43,211 nucleotides of DNA from an uncultured Prevotellaceae bacterium. Its GTDB lineage: Bacteria > Bacteroidota > Bacteroidia > Bacteroidales > Bacteroidaceae. Below the pieces are notes generated by a model. That model was not told the origin of the DNA. It made no database searches and worked only from the letters and a program-made list of their open reading frames with translations. The position numbers were made by a program, and so were the translations under genes. The stretch covers positions 1-43,211 of the forward strand of contig CADBAG010000026.1 in assembly GCA_902792635.1 (NCBI GenBank), in the 5' to 3' direction. Shown piece after piece: positions 17,401 through 25,137 of the stretch (position 1 is the first letter of the stretch; each line of letters opens with the position of its first letter).

Positions 17401-18807
17401 AAGATGTGGAGCAATATACACACTATCCTCAGTTACGATCAACACATAACAATAACCTTGCTTATAAGCCCGTAGCCCAACACTATAAACTTCATCACTC
17501 TGTGGCGAAGCGTTCATAGTTGTATCCTTCCATACTTTCGGCCACTTATAATGAGTCAGGTTCTGTACGGCATTGCCCCAGGCAAAAGCATCAGAGGCAT
17601 TGGCACAGAAGGTTGAATACTTCGTATAGTTACCATTAATAGTGATGCTGAAGACACTGTCCACAGGCTCTGGACCAAGGAGTTCCAATGCCTGATGACT
17701 CAACGACAGCATCCGCTGGCCCGACTTGTACTTCTCTATCGTATGATGAGCATCTATCTCTATACAACTCAATAGAAACAAAGACAATACTGTCCACGTC
17801 ATTCGCGTGAAACGCACATTCGACAGTGCCCAGGCCAACAACAAGGCTGTAAAAGGAATGACACCATAAGCATGCATCACTGTAAAGAGGGTGACGAGAT
17901 GAGGGGAGAGTGCTATGAAAATCAACAAAAGAAGCATCAACGGGATACGCGTCAACAACTGGGTGCGCGCCTTTATGAGCAGATAAAACATTAGAGACGC
18001 TGAACAAACAAAGCTCAGTAAGCCCAATAGCAGACGATGGTCATGGATAAAAAGAATGTTATCAGTAGGTACAAATACCAATGTGATGAGTTTTGACAGC
18101 GTCTTTAACTCATTGCGAAGACTGAAATCGAAATACTCATCATTGACTGCTCCGGAGTGAGGCAGCGAGAGCCGCAATACTCCATACATGATAGCCATAA
18201 CAACGCCCCAACAGAGACCTTTTATTATTTCCTTACGACGTATATCAAAGGTCCATGCTAACAAAGGAGTGATAACAAACCACGTGATGCCATTCTCCTT
18301 GAAAAGAATGGCTATGAACGTAAGCAATAGCCAGCCAAAAACATGACCTTTGCGCGAAAAGGCAAAAACATAGAAGCCCAACAAATCAAAGAACAGGGCG
18401 CCTGTCTGATTGATTGCATCCGTGTCGAAGATAGCACCAAGGATGCTCGGAGTAAGATAAAAGAACAAGGTCGCTATGTTCTGCTCAAGTTGCTTGAAGT
18501 CTAATCGACGTATTATCAGATAGAAGATAACTGTGCTGGTCAAATGAAATGCGCATACGATCAAATGATTGATCAACGGGAAAAGACTTGGATAGAGATA
18601 AATGATGTGACCCAACAGCGCATCGAAAGGTCTCCACCAAGAATATATCGGCATCATACCCTTCCACAAACTGCCTGGATAGGAAGACGTAAAATAGGTA
18701 AGATCATCTCCTACCGGGCCCATCAAGGAAACGATATAGAAGAAGATCGGAGATGTTATCAATATATAGAAGAGGACATTCGACTTAAGACTTTTCATAA
18801 GATTCAT
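17389..18807 (-). CDS. GT-C-like multi-pass membrane protein
   Basis: 472 residues with around ten hydrophobic segments and a soluble C-terminal part of roughly 110 residues (from IDAHHTIEKYKSGQRMLSL). The first loop contains GPVGDDLTYFTSS and, further on, WWRPFDALLGHIIY. An acidic pair in the first loop is what GT-C glycosyltransferases (GT39/GT83-like, O-antigen modifying) use for metal/lipid-phosphate binding. I recognise the fold type, not a named family. It lies 17 bases downstream of the GT2 gene and would use a polyprenyl-linked sugar made by such an enzyme. Confidence 0.72.
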   Translation of the reverse strand: MNLMKSLKSNVLFYILITSPIFFYIVSLMGPVGDDLTYFTSSYPGSLWKGMMPIYSWWRPFDALLGHIIYLYPSLFPLINHLIVCAFHLTSTVIFYLIIRRLDFKQLEQNIATLFFYLTPSILGAIFDTDAINQTGALFFDLLGFYVFAFSRKGHVFGWLLLTFIAILFKENGITWFVITPLLAWTFDIRRKEIIKGLCWGVVMAIMYGVLRLSLPHSGAVNDEYFDFSLRNELKTLSKLITLVFVPTDNILFIHDHRLLLGLLSFVCSASLMFYLLIKARTQLLTRIPLMLLLLIFIALSPHLVTLFTVMHAYGVIPFTALLLAWALSNVRFTRMTWTVLSLFLLSCIEIDAHHTIEKYKSGQRMLSLSHQALELLGPEPVDSVFSITINGNYTKYSTFCANASDAFAWGNAVQNLTHYKWPKVWKDTTMNASPQSDEVYSVGLRAYKQGYCYVLIVTEDSVYIAPHLIKM

Positions 18808-18824
18808 AAATGTTTATTATTGAT

Positions 18825-19709
18825 TTAATGCATTGTATAATACGCTGAAAGACAGCAAATACGATAGATATTAAACATCCATATTCGCGGGTGCTTTCCT
18901 ATCTGATTATACTTTATAACAGAACCTATCCACCGACTTATCCACACCGTTATCCACAGCATATGATAATGTTGTAAACGGGTAACAAGACGGAGCAAGC
19001 CTGAATAGCCTTGCAGCTCCTCACGATAAGTATAGAGCGTAAGCATCGCTTCCTTCGTCTTCTCCAAGAAACGCTCATTGCTCTCAAAGCGCACGAAATA
19101 CAAGGGGTTATCGATATGCAGGATGCTTACATGCTTGTCAGCCAAATCTTTCCCGAAGAGCGTGTCTTCATAGCCATAGGTCATTATCTCGCTACGGAAA
19201 GGATTATCGAGCATCGTCTGACGACGGATCATGAAGTTGCCCGAATGGAAGTTGGTGTAAGGACTTGCATTGCGCGTCTTAACGGAAGTTCTATGCTCAG
19301 CCCGCAGCTCATTCTTACAACGGAGATTGGAGAGGTCGAGATGCTCCTTAGCTACCTTCAGACTGCCAACTACGACATCAGCCTTCCCAATATGCCTTAC
19401 GTAGGTATCAATAAAGCGCTCAGAAGGCATCATGCCCGCATCTATATATATTAAGGTGTCATAATGTGATAGCTGCGCAAGAAAGTTCCTTATACCGGCT
19501 CTGCCGATATTTTCCGGATACTTGATAAGCCTGCAACCCTTTAGAGAAGCTACCTTATCGTTGAGCGCAGCAGCGTTAGCCGGAGACCCGTCGTCTGCAA
19601 CAACGACCTCCCAAGATATCTGCAAGCCACAGCACTGATTGCAGAGCATCTTCACTTGCTCTACGCACGAATCGCAATAGACAGGTATAAGTATCGACAG
19701 ACCTTGCAT
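18825..19709 (-). CDS. Glycosyltransferase family 2 protein
   Basis: 294 residues, GT-A fold: LSILIPVYCDSC at the N-terminus, nucleotide-binding VVADDGSP, then YIDAGMMPSERF as the DxD-type metal site (here D-A-G) and NPFRSEIMTYGYEDTLFGKDL as the acceptor/base region with the conserved ED. It probably adds a sugar to a lipid carrier or LPS. Its C-terminal part holds W-I repeats (LWITVWISRWIGS) encoded by two perfect DnaA boxes and a third near-match at 18926-18958. It is the first gene downstream of the putative origin on the left side, and forms an operon with the GT-C-like protein and the acyltransferase. Confidence 0.87.
   Translation of the reverse strand: MQGLSILIPVYCDSCVEQVKMLCNQCCGLQISWEVVVADDGSPANAAALNDKVASLKGCRLIKYPENIGRAGIRNFLAQLSHYDTLIYIDAGMMPSERFIDTYVRHIGKADVVVGSLKVAKEHLDLSNLRCKNELRAEHRTSVKTRNASPYTNFHSGNFMIRRQTMLDNPFRSEIMTYGYEDTLFGKDLADKHVSILHIDNPLYFVRFESNERFLEKTKEAMLTLYTYREELQGYSGLLRLVTRLQHYHMLWITVWISRWIGSVIKYNQIGKHPRIWMFNIYRICCLSAYYTMH
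18926..18958 (+). other. DnaA boxes inside the GT2 coding sequence
   Basis: TTATCCACA occurs perfectly at 18938-18946 and 18950-18958, with a related CTATCCACC just before. The spacing is 12 bases. They lie about 0.8 kb left of the main DnaA-box cluster and encode the W-I repeats of the glycosyltransferase. Confidence 0.6.
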
Positions 19710-19739
19710 GTTTTAAAAGCATTCTTTTTGCAAAGGTAA

Positions 19740-20154
19740 CGATTTTGCCTGAAGTTTTGTCCACAACATCTTATTATTATCTATTCTATTTTCTAAAAAT
19801 AAAAAATAATCTAAGAAGATGATTATAGGCTGTGGATATGTTGATACTAAAAAGACAGAATATTTGGTTTTTTCATTATCAACTTGAAAGCTTCCATTAT
19901 TCGCATTGTTTATTAATAATAATCTTGTTGTTTATAGTCAGTTATGAGGTTATCCACAAAAATAGTTCGGTGTGGATAACACTAACTTGGATAACTTTTG
20001 AGGTTGAAATACCGTTGAAAAACCTTTGATAGGAATGTTACAGCACTGTGGATATCCTACGCTCATGAGGATAAATGAAAAGGCTGTGGAAAACGTAATA
20101 GTTATCCACAACCTTTTCAGGTCTTTATCCACAAGATTATCAACGTTATTAACG
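19740..20154. other. oriC: Putative chromosomal replication origin (oriC)
   Basis: This gene-free tract holds four perfect DnaA boxes: TTATCCACA at 19950-19958, 20102-20110 and 20125-20133, and its complement at 19971-19979. It also holds at least four one-mismatch boxes (19757-19765, 19831-19839, 20047-20055, 20085-20093). Two very A/T-rich stretches (about 19766-19830 and 19855-19935) can serve as unwinding elements. An AACGTTATTAACGTT palindrome sits at the right edge next to the GT9 stop codon. Box density and A/T islands are what a bacterial origin shows. Bacteroidetes origins are often not next to dnaA, so the absence of dnaA here is not a strong objection. The flanking glycan genes run in one direction across it. 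Confidence 0.75.
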
Positions 20155-21198
20155 TTACAGGTTCTTCTCTACCCGTTCCGCAATCATCGCGGGTGTGATG
20201 TTGTAGAGGCAGGCATAGTCGCCACGGCAGCAAGGTTTGTTGCCAAAGATGGAGCAGGGACGGCAAGGTAAGGATACCTGTACGGCATTGTCCTCTTTCT
20301 GGTTCCATCCCATGAAGCCGGCATAAGGATGCGTAGCACCCCAGATGCTCACTACAGGGGTGCCAACGAGCGAGGCAAGGTGCATGTTGGCAGAATCCAT
20401 GCTCACCATGACATCGAGATGACTCATGAGGATAAGCTCTTCGTGCAGGTTATGCAGATATTCGCTTACAATCGTACAGTTGTTTCTATGCGCAGCTAAC
20501 TCAGCTAACTTCTCTCGCTCATTCTTACCCCCGAAGAGGAAGATGCGAGCTGATGGATGTTTCTTGATGAGAAGGTCTATCACATCTTTCATCTTATAAA
20601 CAGGATAGGCCTTGCCTTCATGCGCAGCAAACGGTGCGATGCCTATCCATTGCTGAAAGTCCTTCTTCTCACCGATAGCTGCAGGCAGTTCTCTCAACGA
20701 TCCTTGTCCGGTAGGAAAGATCGACTTGAAGTCGAGTTGATGGATAGGATAACCTAATGCCGCAAACACCTCTTTATAATTGTCGAAAGAGGTGGGGATA
20801 GGTGCAAGCACTTTGTTCCGCTTCGCCGTGAGCTTCAGCCTCAGGTCGTGGTGCTTGTTGATATGCGCCACATGGTTCTGGTCGAAGTTGAACCGCATGC
20901 GGAGATAGCTTGACCTGAGCACGTTGTGCAGGTCGGCCACAGCCGTGAAGTGCTTGGCAGCAAGGCGACGGTACAGCGCATTCAACCCTTTGATGCCCTT
21001 ATATTCCTCTTTGATGTCAGCCTCCATGAAGTTGACATTGGGAGCGAGATTCTCGAAGAGCGGGCGCGCAAAGGGCTGCGAAAGCATGGTGATGCGAAGT
21101 GCAGGGTACTCTTTGGCAAGTCCGTACACGATAGGCACTGTCATGGCTATATCGCCCAAAGCGGAGAAACGAATGATAAGAATGTGATCAGTTTTCAC
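20155..21198 (-). CDS. Glycosyltransferase family 9 (heptosyltransferase-like)
   Basis: 347 residues with the GT-B fold of LPS heptosyltransferases. The N-terminal motif is ILIIRFSALGDIAMTVPIVYGLAKEYP and the C-terminal donor-binding region contains MVSMDSANMHLASLVGTPVVSIWGATHPYAGFMGW. A Cys-rich tail (SLPCRPCSIFGNKPCCRGDYACL) is common in Bacteroidetes members. It should add a heptose or related sugar to the LPS core on the cytoplasmic face. It overlaps the upstream DUF4254 gene by 4 bases, and its stop codon abuts the putative origin. Confidence 0.92.
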   Translation of the reverse strand: MKTDHILIIRFSALGDIAMTVPIVYGLAKEYPALRITMLSQPFARPLFENLAPNVNFMEADIKEEYKGIKGLNALYRRLAAKHFTAVADLHNVLRSSYLRMRFNFDQNHVAHINKHHDLRLKLTAKRNKVLAPIPTSFDNYKEVFAALGYPIHQLDFKSIFPTGQGSLRELPAAIGEKKDFQQWIGIAPFAAHEGKAYPVYKMKDVIDLLIKKHPSARIFLFGGKNEREKLAELAAHRNNCTIVSEYLHNLHEELILMSHLDVMVSMDSANMHLASLVGTPVVSIWGATHPYAGFMGWNQKEDNAVQVSLPCRPCSIFGNKPCCRGDYACLYNITPAMIAERVEKNL

Positions 21199-21800
21199 TT
21201 CTTTTGATAGAGTATAGGGTTCGTGCTCGGATCGTTGTACATCTTCATCTGCCGGTACACCTTCATATATTTCTTACCTTCCTTGATATCTTCCAAGAGT
21301 TGGTCGATGGCGAGCGAGAGGTCTTTCTGTTGCTCTAAAAGAACCTCTAATTTGCCCTTGCAAAGCTCACGGTGCTCTGGTGTGGCATCTTCGCGCTCAA
21401 CCTGTTCACGCATGTGATAAATCTTCAGAGCGAGAATAGACAAACGGTCAACAGCCCAGGCGGGACTCTCTGTGTTCAGACGGGCATCGGGCAGAGGGGT
21501 GACGTCAGAGAAATGCTGACGGAACCACGAGTCGATCTGCTCAACAAGATCCGTACGGTCCTGGTTGGAGCGGTCGATGCGGTGCTTGAGCTGCATGCCT
21601 TCCTGCGGGTCGAGGTGTGGGTCACGGATGATATCTTCCATGTGCCACTGTACGCTATCGATCCAGCATTTCAGATACAACCGGTTCTCTATCGTGTCAT
21701 GCCCATAAGGATTGCTGATGGGCGTGTCGATATTGTCCTTGACGTGGTAATCCTCAATGGCCTTATTGAAGATCTCATTACATTTCTCTGTAAACGACAT
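21195..21800 (-). CDS. DUF4254 domain-containing protein
   Basis: 201 residues, soluble, mostly helical and rich in charged residues (MSFTEKCNEIFNKAIEDYHVKDNID ... VYRQMKMYNDPSTNPILYQKK). I recognise it as DUF4254, a Bacteroidetes family regularly found directly beside GT9 LPS-core glycosyltransferases. No catalytic motif is obvious. The 4-base overlap with the GT9 start indicates translational coupling and a shared role in LPS core synthesis, perhaps as a partner or regulator of the transferase. Confidence 0.85.
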   Translation of the reverse strand: MSFTEKCNEIFNKAIEDYHVKDNIDTPISNPYGHDTIENRLYLKCWIDSVQWHMEDIIRDPHLDPQEGMQLKHRIDRSNQDRTDLVEQIDSWFRQHFSDVTPLPDARLNTESPAWAVDRLSILALKIYHMREQVEREDATPEHRELCKGKLEVLLEQQKDLSLAIDQLLEDIKEGKKYMKVYRQMKMYNDPSTNPILYQKK

Positions 21801-21841
21801 ATTTGAAACCTTAAATGAATATCCTGTTTTTTAGTTCTCTG

Positions 21842-21872
21842 CAAAATTAATAACTTATTTCGAACTGACCAA
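21842..21872 (-). promoter_or_regulatory. Promoter of the DUF4254-GT9 operon
   Basis: On the minus strand TTG (21872-21870) is followed after 20 bases by TAATTTTGC (-7 box at 21849-21842 plus C). The rest of the 300-base gap to acpP holds the acpP promoter and A/T-rich sequence; I see nothing else in it. Confidence 0.6.
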
Positions 21873-21984
21873 CCAATAAGGAATAAAAAAACATTGCGAA
21901 GGTGATATATATCAACAATAAGGAGGAAAAAATGCACAATATTATACTTATTGTGCAGCTAAAAGTCACTTTTTCAAGTTTTTA

Positions 21985-22016
21985 TTTGCGTAATTGCCAA
22001 AAAGTTATTTACTTTG
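21985..22016 (+). promoter_or_regulatory. Promoter of acpP
   Basis: TTTG at 21985-21988, 20 bases, then TTACTTTG at 22009-22016 (one mismatch to TAnnTTTG), followed by C. The leader is about 85 bases and A/T-rich without a Shine-Dalgarno. Its last bases (TAATATTACAACT) match the HU leader. Confidence 0.65.
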
Positions 22017-22107
22017 CACTCGTTTTTGAGAAAAAATGAATTCTTGCATTAAGAATAGGGATTAAGATAACATAAAAAGATAACATTAATATAATAATAT
22101 TACAACT

Positions 22108-22344
22108 ATGTCAGACATTGAATCAAAGGTAAAGGCAATTATCGTGGATAAACTTGGTGTGGATGAGGCAGACGTGAAGCCCGAAGCAAGCTTCACTAAC
22201 GACCTCGGTGCAGACTCTCTCGACACCGTAGAGCTCATCATGGAGTTCGAGAAGGAATTCGGCATCTCTATCCCTGACGACAAGGCTGAGACCATCCAGA
22301 CTGTTCAGGATGCTATCAACTACATCCAGGAGAACGCTAAATAA
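22108..22344 (+). CDS. acpP: Acyl carrier protein
   Basis: 78-residue acidic helical protein that carries fatty-acyl chains on a phosphopantetheine arm. The attachment serine is in GADSLDTVE (Ser37), in the expected DSL context. Normal length and composition. It is followed by an intrinsic terminator and then fabF, the usual gene pair. It is expected to be one of the most highly expressed genes in the window. Confidence 0.98.
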   Translation: MSDIESKVKAIIVDKLGVDEADVKPEASFTNDLGADSLDTVELIMEFEKEFGISIPDDKAETIQTVQDAINYIQENAK

Positions 22345-22364
22345 ATAACTTTGGCGTCATGCCC

Positions 22365-22398
22365 AGCGTTTAATGATTGCCATTAAACGCTTTTTTTG
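22365..22398 (+). terminator. Terminator between acpP and fabF
   Basis: An 11 bp perfect stem (AGCGTTTAATG 22365-22375 with its complement 22381-22391), a 5-base loop, then a run of seven T. It lies between the acpP stop and the fabF ATG with no obvious promoter after it. It probably lets only part of the transcripts continue into fabF-rnc, keeping acyl carrier protein in excess. Confidence 0.88.
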
Positions 22399-22421
22399 TA
22401 TTAACGAAAGGTTTTTACTAA

Positions 22422-23684
22422 ATGGAATTGAACAGAGTAGTAGTAACAGGACTGGGTGCGCTCACACCGTTAGGACTCACTGTTGATGAGACATGGAAGA
22501 ACATCCTTGCCGGCAAGAGTGGCGCAGCTCCTATTACACTTTTTGATCCTTCTAAGTTCCGGACACAGTTTGCGTGCGAGGTCAAGGGCTTCAAGGCCAA
22601 CGACTTCATTGACCGCAAGGATGCCCGTAAGATGGATCGCTGCACACAGCTCGGTATGGTAGCAGCCATGCAGGCCGTGGCCGATTCGAAGATGGATCTC
22701 GATACAGTGGACAAGAACCGCGTGGGTGTCATCTATGGCATCGGCATTGGCGGTATCCAGACTTTCCAGGACGAGGTGATGTACTATGGACAGCACCACG
22801 ACGAAGGCCCGAAGTTCAGCCCATTCTTTATCCCCAAGATGATTTCCGACATCACAGCCGGTCAGATCAGTATCCATTTCGGATTCCATGGTCCCAACTA
22901 TGTGACGACGAGTGCCTGCGCTTCTTCTTCGCATGCCCTGGCCGATGCATTCAACCTGCTGCGTCTCGGTAAGGCGGATATCATCCTGGCCGGAGGTGCT
23001 GAGGCAGCTATCACAGAGTGTGGTCTTGGTGGTTTCTGCTCTATGAAGGCTTTGTCTACACGCAATGATGATCCTGAGCATGCCAGCCGTCCGTTCAGCG
23101 GCAGTCGCGATGGCTTCGTCATGGGTGAGGGTGCTGCTTGTCTCATCCTTGAGACCTTAGAGCATGCTAAGGCTCGTGGCGCACACATCTACGCTGAGAT
23201 GGCAGGCGAAGGCATGAGTGCTGATGCTTACCATATCACGGCTTCTCATCCTGAGGGCCTCGGTGCTAAGCTCGTCATGGAGGCAGCCCTTGAGGATGCC
23301 GGCATGAAGACATCGGATATCGATTATATCAATGTGCATGGCACATCCACGCACGTGGGTGACCTCTCTGAGGCTAAGGCCATCAAGGATCTCTTCGGTG
23401 ACGATGCTTACAAGTTGAACATCTCTTCAACAAAGTCGATGACAGGCCATATGCTTGGTGCTGCCGGTGCTGCTGAGGCTATGTTCAGCGTGCTGAGTGT
23501 GGCTAACGATGTTGTGCCGCCAACGATCAACCATGAGGCGGGCGACGATGATCCCGAGCTCGACTATAAGTTGAACTTCACGTTCAACGAGCCGCAGAAA
23601 CGCGAGGTGCGCGCTGCGCTCTCCAACACGTTCGGCTTCGGTGGTCACAACGCATGTGTTATCTTTAAGAAGTATGCTGAATAA
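22422..23684 (+). CDS. fabF: Beta-ketoacyl-ACP synthase II
   Basis: 420 residues, condensing enzyme that elongates acyl-ACP with malonyl-ACP. The catalytic Cys is in TSACASSSHAL, and the two His are in NVHGTSTHVGD and SMTGHMLGAAGAAEA; the Lys of KSMTGH is present. The C-terminal FGFGGHNACVIF motif completes the family signature. Normal length. It lies downstream of acpP past an internal terminator, and 4 bases before the rnc start, so fabF and rnc are coupled. Confidence 0.97.
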   Translation: MELNRVVVTGLGALTPLGLTVDETWKNILAGKSGAAPITLFDPSKFRTQFACEVKGFKANDFIDRKDARKMDRCTQLGMVAAMQAVADSKMDLDTVDKNRVGVIYGIGIGGIQTFQDEVMYYGQHHDEGPKFSPFFIPKMISDITAGQISIHFGFHGPNYVTTSACASSSHALADAFNLLRLGKADIILAGGAEAAITECGLGGFCSMKALSTRNDDPEHASRPFSGSRDGFVMGEGAACLILETLEHAKARGAHIYAEMAGEGMSADAYHITASHPEGLGAKLVMEAALEDAGMKTSDIDYINVHGTSTHVGDLSEAKAIKDLFGDDAYKLNISSTKSMTGHMLGAAGAAEAMFSVLSVANDVVPPTINHEAGDDDPELDYKLNFTFNEPQKREVRAALSNTFGFGGHNACVIFKKYAE

Positions 23685-23688
23685 CTTT

Positions 23689-24726
23689 ATGTTAATCAAC
23701 ATAATAGACAGAATAAGGCTCCCCTTCCGTAAGGATAAGGAGCTTTATTCTTCATTATACTCCATTATCGGTTTCTATCCCCACAACATCACTTATTATA
23801 AGACGGCCTTGATGCACAAGAGCATCCGGCACCGTAATAATAAGGGTAAACCAATCAACAACGAACGGCTGGAATTTCTTGGGGATGCAGTGCTCGACTG
23901 TGCTGTAGGCGACATTGTCTACCGTCATTTTCCTGGCAAGCGTGAGGGATTTCTCACCAACACGCGCTCGAAACTCGTGCAGCGTGAGACGCTCAACAAA
24001 CTGGCTAAGGAGATGGGTATTTGTGACCTTATCCTGTCGAGTGGACGCTCTAACACCCACAACAGCTACCTCGGTGGTAACGCTTTTGAGGCGCTTGTAG
24101 GTGCGTTGTATCTTGACCGGGGCTACAATGCTTGCATGACCTTCATTAAGAAGCGTATCCTCGCGAATATGATCAACATCGACAAGGTGGCTTACAAGGA
24201 GGTTAACTTCAAGTCGAAGCTCATCGAATGGACGCAGAAGAACAAGGTAAAGCTCGAGTTTAAGCTTATCAAGGGAGGCAAGGACAAGGACGGTAACCCC
24301 GTCTTCAGTTATCAGGTCCTCTTGGAGGGTGTCTGTGGCTGCAGTGGTGACGGCTTCTCAAAGAAAGAGAGTCAGCAGAAGGCTGCCAAAGATACGCTCG
24401 ACAAGCTCAAACGCGAGCCGCAGTTCATCGATGAGGTGTTCAAGGCTAAGGGGGAGCGCACGAAGATGGAGGAAGAGCCTGTCAATGCTATCCCTGATAC
24501 GGATGAGACGCAAGCGTTCATGAAGCCTGCTGATAATGCTCCCGTAGAGGATAATGACAAGCATGAGACAGCTTTCCGTGAGCATGTCTTCTCGGAAGAG
24601 GAGAGTGCAGTAGACGAAGAACGTAACGATGTTCTTGCTGAAGGTACACCTTCTGAAAAGAAGGATGACCGCGAAGATATCATCGCAGCAGCTGAAGCTG
24701 CTGCCTTCGAGGAAGAGCAGGAATAA
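23689..24726 (+). CDS. rnc: Ribonuclease III with long acidic C-terminal tail
   Basis: Double-strand-specific endoribonuclease for rRNA and mRNA processing. The catalytic signature is NERLEFLGDAVLDCAVGD (about residues 58-75), with the second metal-binding acidic site in NAFEALVGALYLDRG. A dsRNA-binding domain follows (about 175-250, KSKLIEWTQKNKVKLEFKL... SQQKAAKDTLDKL). After it comes a ~90-residue Glu/Asp-rich tail not found in the ~226-residue E. coli enzyme. A GTG at 23641 is in frame but would overlap fabF; I choose the ATG at 23689, four bases after the fabF stop, giving 345 residues. A repeat hairpin lies just past the stop. Confidence 0.93.
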   Translation: MLINIIDRIRLPFRKDKELYSSLYSIIGFYPHNITYYKTALMHKSIRHRNNKGKPINNERLEFLGDAVLDCAVGDIVYRHFPGKREGFLTNTRSKLVQRETLNKLAKEMGICDLILSSGRSNTHNSYLGGNAFEALVGALYLDRGYNACMTFIKKRILANMINIDKVAYKEVNFKSKLIEWTQKNKVKLEFKLIKGGKDKDGNPVFSYQVLLEGVCGCSGDGFSKKESQQKAAKDTLDKLKREPQFIDEVFKAKGERTKMEEEPVNAIPDTDETQAFMKPADNAPVEDNDKHETAFREHVFSEEESAVDEERNDVLAEGTPSEKKDDREDIIAAAEAAAFEEEQE

Positions 24727-24730
24727 CTTA

Positions 24731-24832
24731 AATGTCATCGCGACACGGCCGTGACGCGTTTCCGCCTCGGCCGTGTCGCGTTTTCGTCTCGGCCGTGACG
24801 CATTTCCGCCCCATATGTGGCGCGATGACATT
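24731..24832 (+). repeat. Three 22-bp tandem repeats within a 16-bp inverted repeat
   Basis: Arms AATGTCATCGCGACAC (24731-24746) and GTGGCGCGATGACATT (24817-24832) pair at 15 of 16 positions. Between them a GC-rich 22 bp unit beginning CGGCCGTGACGCG is repeated three times (24746-24767, 24768-24789, 24790-24811). It starts 4 bases after the rnc stop codon. It is followed by TTTTATGG only, so it is a poor terminator but a long structured RNA. Confidence 0.85.
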
Positions 24833-24850
24833 ACAGTTTTATGGATATAT

Positions 24851-25102
24851 ATAAAAAATCAAATCCCCAGCTCTGCGCTCAGAGTTGGGGATTTGTGTTA
24901 ACCTAAAAACCAATCTTAATTTATTTACCAAAAACTAACTAAGACCTAATGAAAACCTAAAAACTAACTTTAAACCTAAAAACTAAAAACCTATATGAAA
25001 CAATCTACTAATCCTAATTTATGAATGTCTTTATCGGAAAGACTTCTCTCGAAGTGGAAGCTCGAATCAAATTTCTTTGTGAGCTCCTTGTTTCCTTTTG
25101 AC
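24851..25102 (-). ncRNA. Candidate small non-coding RNA (about 250 nt)
   Basis: The unit is bounded by a perfect promoter (25106-25137) and a strong intrinsic terminator (24851-24894), both on the minus strand. The expected transcript has no ATG in any frame. An 85-codon frame crosses the region but runs through the promoter, and downstream of the transcript start it contains no usable start codon except a GTG at the very 5' end. The 5' half is mixed sequence with a purine-rich AAGGAAACAAGGAG near the start. The 3' half holds repeated AGTTTTTAGG-type words followed by the terminator. It is not an RNA I recognise: no tmRNA, RNase P or SRP signatures were seen. Confidence 0.65.
24853..24894 (-). 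terminator. Terminator of the orphan RNA unit
   Basis: A near-perfect hairpin at 24861-24894 (AAATCCCCA pairing with TGGGGATTT, plus CTCTG/CAGAG). On the minus strand it is followed by GATTTTTTAT. There is no T-run on the plus side, so it works on minus-strand transcripts. Confidence 0.88.
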
Positions 25103-25105
25103 ACT

Positions 25106-25137
25106 GCAAAGGTAGGAAGAAAATGAAGACGCACAAA
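25106..25137 (-). promoter_or_regulatory. Promoter of the orphan RNA unit
   Basis: Minus-strand TTTG (25137-25134), exactly 19 bases, then TACCTTTGC (25114-25106). This is as good a match to the Bacteroidetes promoter as the HU promoter. Confidence 0.85.

Noticed and set aside
23641-23688. GTG start 48 bases upstream for rnc
   Set aside because: It would overlap conserved fabF codons and add residues not seen in RNase III; the ATG at 23689 is directly behind the fabF stop.
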